DNA of 64,000 nt from JAXMHB01 sp046346965 (GTDB lineage: Bacteria > Pseudomonadota > Gammaproteobacteria > Xanthomonadales > SZUA-5), in assembly GCA_046346965.1 (NCBI GenBank), contig JAXMHB010000017.1:1-64000 (forward strand). Reading direction: 5' to 3'. The position numbers and the translations under genes are program-made. Below are positions 17,194-25,499 of this stretch, one piece after another (within the stretch, counting starts at the first letter, position 1; every line of letters begins with the position of its first letter). The notes below the pieces were generated by a model. That model was not told the origin of the DNA, ran no database searches, and saw nothing but the letters and a program-made list of their open reading frames with translations.

Positions 17194-18459
17194 GTGCGCA
17201 CGATCACTGCCCTGCTGACCTTCCTGCTGTGGATGCCGACGACGCTGCCGGCCGTTGTGCGCGACTGGCCCGGGGCAGCGCCTTGCAACCTCAGCTTCAT
17301 GGAGTGCCTGAACGCCGCGCAGGCGGGCGACACCATTCGCCTGTACACCAATGGTCCGATCAGCGACCGCATCGTGATCGAGCGACCGGTCTCGCTGTTG
17401 GCGGCGCCGGGCTACCAACCGGTGTTCAACGGCACAGAGAACCACGCTTTCAGCATCAACAGTACCGTGCCTTTCAGTCTGACGCTGAGTGGCTTGCACT
17501 TTGTCGGCAGCAGTGTGTACGTGGGCTTCTACGGCACCGGCGCCGGCGAGGTGTTGCTGGAGGGCCTCAGCTTCACCGGCAATGCCAGCACCGTGCAGAC
17601 CCAGATCGGCGTGCAGATGCAGCAGACCGGCGCGCAGCGCTCGCGCCTGCGCATCCTGCGCAGCCACTTTCAGATCGGCAGCGACGCCGCCGCGCCGTTC
17701 TCGATCGCGCTGTTCGGCAGCAGCAACGCCGGGCTGGATGTGCAAATCGAGGACAACCGCTTTGCCCCGGAGCCGCAATCGATGGGCGCGAACGGCCATC
17801 GCGCGCTGTTCGCCAGTCTGAGCGGCAACTCACGCTATGACCTCGCATTCCGACGCAACCAGATTCTGCCGGCGGCAGCGTTGCCGGCTCGGCGTTATGC
17901 CAACGGGATCGAGTGGAACACCACCGACGCATCCACCGTGTATCTGCAGTTGAGCGACAACCTGTTCGTGCTCGATCCGATCGATGGCGCCGGCGGCGCC
18001 GCGATTTCGGCCGGCGGCACCAATGGCGGCTCGGTGGACCTGCGCGCCATCAACAACACCTTGCTCGGCGCCTACAACGCCTTGGCCTTCCGCGCCAACG
18101 TCAGCGGCCGCATCGACAACTCGCTGATTTCCGGGGTAGTACGCCTGCACGAGGGCCAGGCGCCAGCCTCGGCCTTCCAGTTTCGCAACAACTTGATGGT
18201 CGATATCGCGCAGAGCTCGAGCTGGTCGATCCCGCTCGGCACGCTGACGCTGCCGGCGCAGGTGAGCCCGCTGGGCGTGCCGTTGCCGGGCTCGCCGCTG
18301 ATCGATGGCGGCAGCGACAGCGCCCGCGCCGAGGCCGGACCCGGCAACTATGCGGCGCCCGATCCGCGTGACGCCTGGGGCTTGGCGCGTCTGCAGGGCG
18401 CCCATGTCGACATCGGCGCCTTCGAAGGCGAACGCATCTACTACGATGGCGCAGAATGA
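17194..18459 (+). CDS. Secreted beta-helix/choice-of-anchor-like protein
   Basis: This 421-residue protein has a signal peptide (about 1-20). An opening region (APCNLSFMECLNAAQAGDTI) resembles the start of parallel beta-helix (CSLREAI-type) repeats. The body holds many Asn-rich strand turns, and it ends HVDIGAFEGERIYYDGAE. It uses a GTG start preceded by AGGTG. It is transcribed divergently from the two paralogous beta-helix genes, and its last 14 bases overlap the start of the ECF sigma factor. That coupling ties a surface protein to a regulatory pair. The function is unknown. Confidence 0.75.
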   Translation: MRTITALLTFLLWMPTTLPAVVRDWPGAAPCNLSFMECLNAAQAGDTIRLYTNGPISDRIVIERPVSLLAAPGYQPVFNGTENHAFSINSTVPFSLTLSGLHFVGSSVYVGFYGTGAGEVLLEGLSFTGNASTVQTQIGVQMQQTGAQRSRLRILRSHFQIGSDAAAPFSIALFGSSNAGLDVQIEDNRFAPEPQSMGANGHRALFASLSGNSRYDLAFRRNQILPAAALPARRYANGIEWNTTDASTVYLQLSDNLFVLDPIDGAGGAAISAGGTNGGSVDLRAINNTLLGAYNALAFRANVSGRIDNSLISGVVRLHEGQAPASAFQFRNNLMVDIAQSSSWSIPLGTLTLPAQVSPLGVPLPGSPLIDGGSDSARAEAGPGNYAAPDPRDAWGLARLQGAHVDIGAFEGERIYYDGAE

Positions 18460-18997
18460 GGACACTTCCCGCGTGGACACCTCGGTGCCAGCCCAGCAGA
18501 CCAACGCGCTGTTCGCCCAGCTGTACGAGGATCTGCGCCGGCTGGCGCAGGCGCAGATCGCGCCCAGCGACACCCTCAACACCACCGCGCTGGTGCACGA
18601 GCTTTACATGCGCGTCAGCGAGCGCAGCGATCTGTGCTTTGCCGATCAGCAGGCCTTCTTCGCCTATGCGGCGCGCGCCATGCGTCATTTGCTGGTCGAT
18701 CGCGCGCGCGCCCGGCTGCGCCTGAAGCGCGGCGCTGGCACCCAGGCGCTCGACTGGGACGCGCTGCAGGATCACGCCGTGCTGGTGCATGTCGATGCCA
18801 CGCTGGAGCTGGACGAGTCGCTGCGCAAACTCGCCGCCGAGGATCCGCGCAGCGCGCAGGTGCTGGAGCTGCACTATTTCGGCGGTCTGACCGGCGAGGC
18901 CGTCGCCGACGTGCTCGGCCTTAGCCGCCGCACCGTCCTGCGCGATCTGGAGTTCGCCAAAGCCTATGTGCGTGCCCATTGGGGCGAGGGTTCCTGA
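18446..18997 (+). CDS. ECF-type RNA polymerase sigma factor (TIGR02999-like)
   Basis: This 183-residue sigma-70-family protein has region 2 at about 20-90 (LYEDLRRLAQAQI, HELYMRVSE, FFAYAARAMRHLLVDRARAR). Region 4 lies at about 125-178 (LEADP-like AAEDPRSAQVLELHYFGGLTGEAVADVLG, then SRRTVLRDLEFAKAY in the recognition helix). This subgroup has no classical anti-sigma factor and is usually encoded beside a Ser/Thr kinase, as here: the kinase starts three bases after the stop. The likely mode is activation by phosphorylation, as shown for some ECF-kinase pairs, though not demonstrated for this one. It overlaps the upstream beta-helix gene. Confidence 0.9.
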   Translation: MAQNEDTSRVDTSVPAQQTNALFAQLYEDLRRLAQAQIAPSDTLNTTALVHELYMRVSERSDLCFADQQAFFAYAARAMRHLLVDRARARLRLKRGAGTQALDWDALQDHAVLVHVDATLELDESLRKLAAEDPRSAQVLELHYFGGLTGEAVADVLGLSRRTVLRDLEFAKAYVRAHWGEGS

Positions 18998-19000
18998 GCC

Positions 19001-21829
19001 ATGTCGGATCAGCCGGCCAATCTGCGTAGCTTGTTCGATGCCGCCAGTGAGCTGCCGCCCGAGGCGCAGGAGGCCTGGCTGGAACAGCACTGCGCGGACC
19101 CGGCTCTGCGTGAGCGCGTGCGCCGGCTGCTGCGGGCGCAAATGCGCACGCAGGATCCGCTGGCGATCGCGCCGCAAGAGCGACTGGCGGCGATCGACAT
19201 ACCCAAGCCCGCCCTCGGCGAGCGCCGTCGGATCGCCGACTTCACGCTGATCCGCCCGGTCGGCCACGGCGGCATGGCCACCGTGTATCTGGCCGAGCGC
19301 AGCGGCTTCGCGCAGCGCGTGGCGATCAAGCTGCTGCACCGCACCTTGCTGTCGGACCTGGACCGTAAACTGTTCGAGCGCGAGCGCAAGGTGCTGGCCA
19401 GCCTGGAACACCCCAGCATCGCGCGGCTGATCGATGGTGGCGTCACCGAGCTCCGCGAGCCCTATCTGGTGATGGAATATGTCGAGGGCCTGCCGATCAC
19501 CGAGTACGCACGTCAGCGCGCGCTGGCGCCGGCGGCGCGGGTGGCGCTGCTGATCGACGTCTGCGATGCGGTGGCCACCGCGCATGCGCAGTTGATCGTG
19601 CATCGCGACCTCAAGCCATCGAATGTGCTGATCAACGCCGAGGGCCGGGTCAAGCTGCTCGATTTCGGTGTCGCCAAAGTGCTGGCCGACGACGCCGAAT
19701 TGACGCGCGAGGGCGTCGCCGGCTTTACCCCCGACTACGCCGCGCCCGAGCAGATCGGTGATGGCGTGATCAGCACCGCCACCGACGTCTACGCGCTCGG
19801 CGTGATGGCGCTGGAGCTGCTGATCGGCAGCAAGCGCGCGGCGCTGCGCAAGCTGAAGCCCTCGCAGGCGGTGCTGTTGCCGGATGACGAGGGCACCACG
19901 CTGGCGCTGACGCAGCGCGGCCTGGCGCACTTCCTGCGCGGCGATCTCGACAACGTGCTGCAGAAGTGTCTGGAGGAGGATCCGCAGCGCCGCTACCAGG
20001 GAGCCGCGGCGCTGGCGGAGGACTTGCGGCGCTTTTTGCGCCACCAGCCAGTCAGCGCGCATCCGCCCTCGCGCTGGTATCTGGTGCGCAAATTCGCGCT
20101 GCGCCATCGCGGTGGCGTCATCCTCACGGCCTTGTTGACGCTGGCCACGCTGACCTCGCTGGTGCTGGCGCTGCGCTGGGGGCAAGAGGCGCGCATGCAG
20201 GCCGAACGCGCCGCGCAGCTTGCGACCGACGCCGAGCAGGCGCGGGCGCGCGCCGAAACCGCGCTGCAGGTCTCGCAAACGGTGCAAGACTTTCTGATCG
20301 ACATGTTCGACGAAGCCGTGCCTAGCGTGCCGCAGGCGCAGGAGCCGAGCGTGCGCGAACTGGTCAGCCGCGCCGAGCAACGCGTTGACGAGGAACTGGC
20401 GCAGGCGCCGGCGGTGGCTGTCGAGCTCTATCGCAGCCTGGTGCAGATGCACAACGCGATGAGCGATTACCCCGGCGCCAAGCGCATCAGCGCCAAAGCG
20501 GTGGCTTTTGCAAAGGCCCATTTCCCGGCGGACAGTCTGGAGCTGCGCCGCATCGAGTTCGGCGACGCCATGCTGCGCGAGCGCGGACGGGAAGCCGGCG
20601 CGCTGGAGCAGATGGAGGCGCTGGTCGCCCGGCTGGCGCCGAGCGATGTCAGCATCGAGGCCTTGCAGCAACGCACCAGTCTGGGCGCCGCGCTGGCGCA
20701 GAGCGGGCGCACTGACGAAGGTGTAGCGCTGCTGGAGCAGTCGCTGCCACCGCTGCGGTCCCAGTGTGCCGGCGCCAGCCAGACCGACGCCTGCCGGCTG
20801 CTCGCCACCGCGCTGAACAATCTGAATGTCAGCAGCTTCTCGGCGCGGCGCTATGAGATCGCGCAGCGCTACGGGCTGGAGGCGCTGGAACTGGCACGCC
20901 GCACCTACGGCGAGGAGCATCGGGAAACCGCCAAACTGATCGGCAATCTGGGTCTGGTCGAGTTCTATCTCGGCCACCAGGCGCAGGCGCTGGCGCATAC
21001 GCTGCAGAGCATCGATCTGTTCGAGCGCATCGAAGGCAGCGACTCCCTCAGCATCAACTACATGCGGCAGACGCTCGCCAATGTGTACGCCGTCAGCGGG
21101 CGCAAACTGGAAGCCATCGCCGTGCACGAGCGCGTCATCCGCGACGTCGACAGTGGCCGCCAGACGGGCCTCGGCGTGGACGTGTTCCGCATCAACTACG
21201 CCAAGGAACTTATTCAGGTCGGGCGTTACCGCGAGGCCGAGCAGCAGCTGGCGCTGGCGCAGGCGCTGCTCGGCCCAGATTCGCCCAAGAGCCGCGGTGG
21301 CCTGGCACGCATCCACGAGGCACGCGCGCTGATCCGCGCTGAGGCCGACGGCGATCAGACAGGCGCACTCGCCGAGGCGGAGGCCGCGCTGGCGCTGCGT
21401 CCGCTGAATCCGGATGCACCGGCCACCGAGCGCATCCTGACCTTGCTGATCGCCCATCGGGTGGCGAGCACGCCGACGCTGCAGCCGCAGGCAGCTGCCT
21501 ACTGGGCCGAAATCGAATCGCTGGCGGCCAAGGACACGCACACGCTGCCCTCGGTGCAGCGCGGCATGGCGCTGCGGCGCGCCGAGATGGCGCTGGCGCA
21601 GGGCGATGGCGCCGGCATTCGTGCGGCGCTGGCGCAATTGCGTGCCACTATCGATCACCAGGTTCCGCATGCCTACGAAGACGAGGCGCAGCTGATCGAA
21701 CGCGAGTGGCAGACGCGGTCCGGCGCCGTCCCAGCCGATCAAAAGGCTTGGTTGGCGGAACTCAGCAGCCGCTACGGGCCCGACACGCGTCTGGTGCGAC
21801 GCGGGCGGGCGCTGCTCGGCAGCCCTTGA
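19001..21829 (+). CDS. Transmembrane Ser/Thr protein kinase with TPR domain
   Basis: This 942-residue protein begins with a short N-terminal region. A Hanks-type kinase domain follows (about 80-345): glycine loop GHGGMATVYLA near 87, VAIKLL lysine near 108, HRDLKPSN near 201, DFGVAKV near 221, and APEQ. One membrane helix lies at about 372-393. A long periplasmic C-terminal region of TPR-like helices (about 430-940) completes it. All catalytic motifs are intact. It directly follows the ECF sigma gene, a Xanthomonadales-typical pairing. The extracytoplasmic TPR region may bind a protein signal, perhaps one of the secreted beta-helix proteins, but that is inference. Confidence 0.92.
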   Translation: MSDQPANLRSLFDAASELPPEAQEAWLEQHCADPALRERVRRLLRAQMRTQDPLAIAPQERLAAIDIPKPALGERRRIADFTLIRPVGHGGMATVYLAERSGFAQRVAIKLLHRTLLSDLDRKLFERERKVLASLEHPSIARLIDGGVTELREPYLVMEYVEGLPITEYARQRALAPAARVALLIDVCDAVATAHAQLIVHRDLKPSNVLINAEGRVKLLDFGVAKVLADDAELTREGVAGFTPDYAAPEQIGDGVISTATDVYALGVMALELLIGSKRAALRKLKPSQAVLLPDDEGTTLALTQRGLAHFLRGDLDNVLQKCLEEDPQRRYQGAAALAEDLRRFLRHQPVSAHPPSRWYLVRKFALRHRGGVILTALLTLATLTSLVLALRWGQEARMQAERAAQLATDAEQARARAETALQVSQTVQDFLIDMFDEAVPSVPQAQEPSVRELVSRAEQRVDEELAQAPAVAVELYRSLVQMHNAMSDYPGAKRISAKAVAFAKAHFPADSLELRRIEFGDAMLRERGREAGALEQMEALVARLAPSDVSIEALQQRTSLGAALAQSGRTDEGVALLEQSLPPLRSQCAGASQTDACRLLATALNNLNVSSFSARRYEIAQRYGLEALELARRTYGEEHRETAKLIGNLGLVEFYLGHQAQALAHTLQSIDLFERIEGSDSLSINYMRQTLANVYAVSGRKLEAIAVHERVIRDVDSGRQTGLGVDVFRINYAKELIQVGRYREAEQQLALAQALLGPDSPKSRGGLARIHEARALIRAEADGDQTGALAEAEAALALRPLNPDAPATERILTLLIAHRVASTPTLQPQAAAYWAEIESLAAKDTHTLPSVQRGMALRRAEMALAQGDGAGIRAALAQLRATIDHQVPHAYEDEAQLIEREWQTRSGAVPADQKAWLAELSSRYGPDTRLVRRGRALLGSP

Positions 21830-21862
21830 TTCATCCGCGCCGGGCGCCGGGAGGGCGTCGGC

Positions 21863-23077
21863 TCAATGCACGATCTGATTGAGCTGGAAGATCGGTAGCA
21901 GGATCGCCAGCACCATGAACAGCACCATGCCGCCCATGCACACGATCAGCAGCGGCTCCAGGATGGCGATGAAGGCCGCCAGTCGACCCTGAACCTGCTT
22001 CTCCTGCAGCTCGGCGGCGTGGTCGAGCATCGCTTCCAGCTCGCCGCTCTTCTCGCCGCTGGCCACCAGCCGTGTCAGCAAGGGCGGAAAACGGCCGCTT
22101 TCGGCCAACGCCCGGCTCAGGCTGCCGCCCTCGCGCACCCGCGCGATCGCCGCCTGCAGCGCTTCGCGCAAGGGCAGCAGGCCGAAGGTCGCTGCCCCCA
22201 GACGCAGCGCTTCGAGCAAGGGCACGGAGGCAGCCGTTGCGATCGACAGCGTGCGCGCGAAGCGCGCGGTGTCCTGCGCGCGCAGCAAGGCGCCCAGCAG
22301 CGGCACATGCATCAGCAAGGCATGCCAGCGGGAGCGGAAAGGCGCGCGCGCCAGCGCCAGCCGGAAGCCGATGGCAGCGACGAGCGCCGCCAGCAGCAGC
22401 CACGGCCCGCCGACACGCACCAAGGAACTCAAAGCCAGCAGCACGCGCGTGGGCCAGGGCAGCGCCTGATCCAGATGCTCGAACACGCCAACCACCTGCG
22501 GCACCACAAAGGCCAGCAGGCCGGTCACAATGGCACCCGCGACCAGCGACAGCAGCGCCGGATAAATCAAGGCGCCGATCACCCGCTGGCTGAGCTCGCG
22601 ACGTTCTTCGAGAAATCTGGCCAAGCGTTCGAGCACATGATCGAGCTTGCCCGACTGTTCGCCCGCAGCGACCGCCGAGCGATAGAGCTCCGGAAAGGTC
22701 TCCGGGAACTCACCCAGGCTGTCCGCCAGCGTGCGTCCTTCCATCAGCCGCGCACGCACTGCCACCAGCATGCGCCGGGCGCGCACGTCGCCGCTTTGCT
22801 CCGCCAGCGCCGCCAGCGCCTCGTCCAGCGGCAGGCCGGCGCGCACCAGCGTGGCCCATTGGCGCGTGATCACCGCAAGGTCCGCGGCACTGACGCCGCG
22901 CCCGAACCAGTCCTTGAGTTCGCGCCGCGGTGCCTGCTCGCGTACCTCGACCACATCCAGCGGCATCAGCCCCTGATCGCGCAGGCTCTGACGCACCGCC
23001 TTGGGGGTATCGCCCTGAAGGACGCCCTTGTGGGTGCGCCCGGCGTTGTCCAGGGCCTGAAACTCGAATGCAGGCAT
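21863..23077 (-). CDS. gspF: Type II secretion / pilus inner-membrane platform protein GspF
   Basis: This 404-residue protein has the duplicated GspF/PilC domain. Each copy has a cytoplasmic helical part (about 65-170 and 270-370), with three membrane segments (about 165-195, 215-240, 370-400). Diagnostic motifs are ALDNAGRTHKGVLQG at the N-terminus, TRQWATLVRAGLPLDEAL, FPELYRSAVAAGEQSGKLD, RFARTLSIATAASVPLLEAL and LLTRLVASGEKSGELE. It assembles with the GspE ATPase and GspL/M at the inner membrane. A GTG 12 bases upstream is an alternative start. No other gsp gene is in the window, so it is either split from its operon or the rest lies elsewhere. Confidence 0.92.
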   Translation of the reverse strand: MPAFEFQALDNAGRTHKGVLQGDTPKAVRQSLRDQGLMPLDVVEVREQAPRRELKDWFGRGVSAADLAVITRQWATLVRAGLPLDEALAALAEQSGDVRARRMLVAVRARLMEGRTLADSLGEFPETFPELYRSAVAAGEQSGKLDHVLERLARFLEERRELSQRVIGALIYPALLSLVAGAIVTGLLAFVVPQVVGVFEHLDQALPWPTRVLLALSSLVRVGGPWLLLAALVAAIGFRLALARAPFRSRWHALLMHVPLLGALLRAQDTARFARTLSIATAASVPLLEALRLGAATFGLLPLREALQAAIARVREGGSLSRALAESGRFPPLLTRLVASGEKSGELEAMLDHAAELQEKQVQGRLAAFIAILEPLLIVCMGGMVLFMVLAILLPIFQLNQIVH

Positions 23078-23130
23078 GCGGGGAGGCACCAGCCAGTGTG
23101 TCGCGGGGGCACAGCATAGGCCGGGAGCGC

Positions 23131-24219
23131 TCAGCCTTGCATCCGGGTCTCCGGGAACAGATCCGCCTGCCAGCCCGCATCCAGCACATCGACGAAGCCG
23201 GACAAGCCGACGCCGACCAGGCGATAGCGCGTCTGCGGCGGCAGCTCAACGCGCGCGCTGAGGCGCCAGGCCTGATCGGCCAGGTCCGCGGCCGACTGCG
23301 GCGGCAACGGCGGCGTCAGACTGCGCGTCAGCGTCTTGAACTCGGCGGTCTTCAGCTTCAGCACCACCGTGCGCGCCTGCCGACCACTGCTTTGTGCGGC
23401 CTGCCAGACCCGCGGCGCCAAACGGCGCACGGTGGATTCCAGCTCCGCCAGCGGCAAATCGTGCTCGAAGGTGTCTTCGGCGGACACCGATTGCGTCGGG
23501 CGCTCGGCCTCGACGCGCGAGTGGTCGATGCCGTGAGCGAGCTCACGCAAGCGCTGGCCCCAGCGACCGAACTGACCCTCGACCGCGATCTCCGGCGCCA
23601 CCCGCAACTCGCCGACGGTGCTGATGCCGAGCGCCTTCAGGCGCGCCTCCATGACCTTGCCCACGCCATGCAAACGCCCGACCGGCAAGGGCGTCAGAAA
23701 GTCGATCACCTGATCTGGTCGAATGACGTACAGCCCGTCGGGCTTGCGCCAGTCGGAGGCGATCTTGGCCAGGAACTTGGCCGGCGCCACGCCGGCCGAC
23801 GCAGTGAGCCCGGTGCGCTCGCGGATCTCGGCACGGATGCGCCGTGCCACCGCGGTGGCGCTCGGCAAACCCTGCAGATTGACGCTGACATCCAGATAGG
23901 CCTCGTCGAGCGAGAGCGGCTCCACCAGCGGCGTGTGCGTGAGCAGGATTTCGCGCACCTGTTGCGACACCTGGCGATAGCGCGTGAAGTCGGGCGGCAC
24001 GAACACCGCGCCGGGGCACAGGCGCTCGGCGCGTACCGCCGGCATCGCCGAGCGCACGCCGTAGCGGCGCGCCTCGTAGGACGCGGCGCAGACCACCGAA
24101 CGCGGCCCGCGCCAGGCTACGACCACCGGGCGGCCGCGCAAGGTCGGATCGTCGCGCTGTTCCACGGATGCATAGAAGGCATCCATGTCGATGTGCAGGA
24201 ACTTGCGCTCAGCCGCCAC
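23131..24219 (-). CDS. dinB: DNA polymerase IV (Y-family)
   Basis: This 362-residue error-prone translesion polymerase has palm motifs FLHIDMDAFYASVEQ (Asp11) and SLDEAYLDV (Asp105, Glu106), which supply the metal-binding carboxylates. Also present are VVCAASYEARRYGV and the helix-hairpin-helix segment GVGKVMEARLKALGI. The little-finger domain occupies about 240-345. The start is a GTG at 24219 with a GGAGG site about 12 bases upstream; the open frame extending further upstream belongs to the opposite context and lacks support. No typical C-terminal beta-clamp motif stands out in the tail (QADLFPETRMQG), although QADLF is a plausible QLxLF-like clamp-binding peptide. Confidence 0.95.
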   Translation of the reverse strand: MAAERKFLHIDMDAFYASVEQRDDPTLRGRPVVVAWRGPRSVVCAASYEARRYGVRSAMPAVRAERLCPGAVFVPPDFTRYRQVSQQVREILLTHTPLVEPLSLDEAYLDVSVNLQGLPSATAVARRIRAEIRERTGLTASAGVAPAKFLAKIASDWRKPDGLYVIRPDQVIDFLTPLPVGRLHGVGKVMEARLKALGISTVGELRVAPEIAVEGQFGRWGQRLRELAHGIDHSRVEAERPTQSVSAEDTFEHDLPLAELESTVRRLAPRVWQAAQSSGRQARTVVLKLKTAEFKTLTRSLTPPLPPQSAADLADQAWRLSARVELPPQTRYRLVGVGLSGFVDVLDAGWQADLFPETRMQG

Positions 24220-24329
24220 GCGCCCGGCTCCCCTCCTACCGCTGTCTGCAGGCTGCATTCTGCAGCAGTCGCGCGCTTGCGTAGCCGCAGCCCGTCCGAG
24301 TCCTCCGGCCAGGGCGCTGGCAGGCGGCC

Positions 24330-24920
24330 TCAGTCCGTCGCGAACTGCTGCGCGTTGCGGCCCTGGATGCCAGCGTAGAAGCGCTTGATCTCCGCCATAT
24401 CGGCCTCGACATCGCCAGTGGGCACGAACACCGGTCCCAGACCACTTTGCTTGCGCTGATAGTCCATGAAGGCCAGCACGATCGGCACCTGGGCGGCCAG
24501 CGCGATGTGATAGAAGCCGGTCTTCCAGTGCCGCGTGCGGCCGCGCGTGCCCTCGGGCGGCACCACCAATTGGACCGGGCCATCGGCCGCCTCGATTGCT
24601 GCCGCAGAAGCCGCCACCAGATTGTTGGCCTTGCTGCGATCCACCGCGATGCCACCGAGCCAACGCATGATCGGGCCGAAGGGCCACTTGAACAGGCTGT
24701 GCTTGCCCATCCAGTAGACGTGCAGATTCAGCTGAAAGGCCACCATCAGCGTGTACGGCAGATCCCAATTGCTGGTATGCGGCGCGGCGATCAGCACGCT
24801 CTTGCGAGCACTCTCCGGCAGCGTGCCGACTACGGTCCAACCGTTCAGCCGCAGAAAGAGGCGCGACGCCGCCCGCAGCACGGTTCTAACGATGGGCGTG
24901 TGGAAGATGGTCTGATGCAT
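24330..24920 (-). CDS. 1-acyl-sn-glycerol-3-phosphate acyltransferase-like (PlsC family)
   Basis: This 196-residue acyltransferase shows the LPLAT motifs: HTSNWD (His48, Asp53, HX4D), GKHSLFKWPFG, and VPPEGTRGR (about 118-126). It transfers an acyl group from acyl-CoA or acyl-ACP to a lysophospholipid or related acceptor at the inner membrane. The exact acceptor is uncertain because this short subgroup differs from canonical PlsC. The ATG at 24920 (MHQTIFHTP) is preferred on family alignment; another in-frame ATG is 45 bases upstream. Neither has a strong ribosome-binding site. It lies upstream of dinB on the same strand. Confidence 0.85.
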   Translation of the reverse strand: MHQTIFHTPIVRTVLRAASRLFLRLNGWTVVGTLPESARKSVLIAAPHTSNWDLPYTLMVAFQLNLHVYWMGKHSLFKWPFGPIMRWLGGIAVDRSKANNLVAASAAAIEAADGPVQLVVPPEGTRGRTRHWKTGFYHIALAAQVPIVLAFMDYQRKQSGLGPVFVPTGDVEADMAEIKRFYAGIQGRNAQQFATD

Positions 24921-25031
24921 CGCGCCGCTGAGCCAGACGGAGAGCACTCCGGGGCCGCGCAGCATACGGGCGCCCAGGTGACGAGCACTTGACTGCGCGC
25001 AGTGCAGGCGCTGGCGAGCGGCAAGCCGGTC

Positions 25032-25496
25032 TCAGCCGGCGCCGACAAAGCCGAGTTGCCGCCAGGCCTCGAATGCCACCACCGCCACCGCGTTGGACAG
25101 ATTCAGACTGCGCGAGTGCGGCTGCATCGGCAGGCGCAGCCGATGGGATGGGGGAATGCTGTCCAGTAGCTCGGGCGGCAATCCACGCGTCTCGCAGCCG
25201 AACAGCAGCGCATCGTCGGCGCGGAAGGCAAAGTCGTACACCGAGCCGCTGCCGCGCGTGGTGAGCGCCAGACAGCGCCCCGGCGCCAGCGCCTGCAGGC
25301 AGTCGGGCAGCGAGGGCCAGACGCGCAAGCGTGCGTACTCGTGGTAATCGAGACCGGCGCGTCGCAGGCGCGCGTCGTCCAGCGCAAAGCCCAGCGGCTC
25401 GATCAGATGCAGGCCAAAGCCGGTGTTCGCCGCCAGCCGGATGACGTTGCCGGTATTCGGTGGAATCTCCGGCTGGTACAAAATGATGTCGGGCAC
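25032..25496 (-). CDS. trmL: tRNA (cytidine(34)-2'-O)-methyltransferase TrmL
   Basis: This 154-residue SPOUT methyltransferase matches TrmL over its full length: ILYQPEIPPNTGNVIRLAANTG at the N-terminus, LLFGCETRGLP and the C-terminal trefoil-knot segment MQPHSRSLNLSNAVAV. It methylates the 2'-O of the wobble nucleotide in two tRNA-Leu isoacceptors using S-adenosylmethionine. It ends the run of minus-strand genes after the amidohydrolase, whose stop lies three bases upstream of the TrmL start, so the two are probably co-transcribed. Confidence 0.95.
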   Translation of the reverse strand: MPDIILYQPEIPPNTGNVIRLAANTGFGLHLIEPLGFALDDARLRRAGLDYHEYARLRVWPSLPDCLQALAPGRCLALTTRGSGSVYDFAFRADDALLFGCETRGLPPELLDSIPPSHRLRLPMQPHSRSLNLSNAVAVVAFEAWRQLGFVGAG

Positions 25497-25499
25497 GGA

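Noticed and set aside
18101..21742. A 1213-codon open frame on the minus strand
   Set aside because: Antisense to the ECF sigma and Ser/Thr kinase, which carry all catalytic motifs. The antisense translation is His/Gln/Arg-rich without domain pattern.
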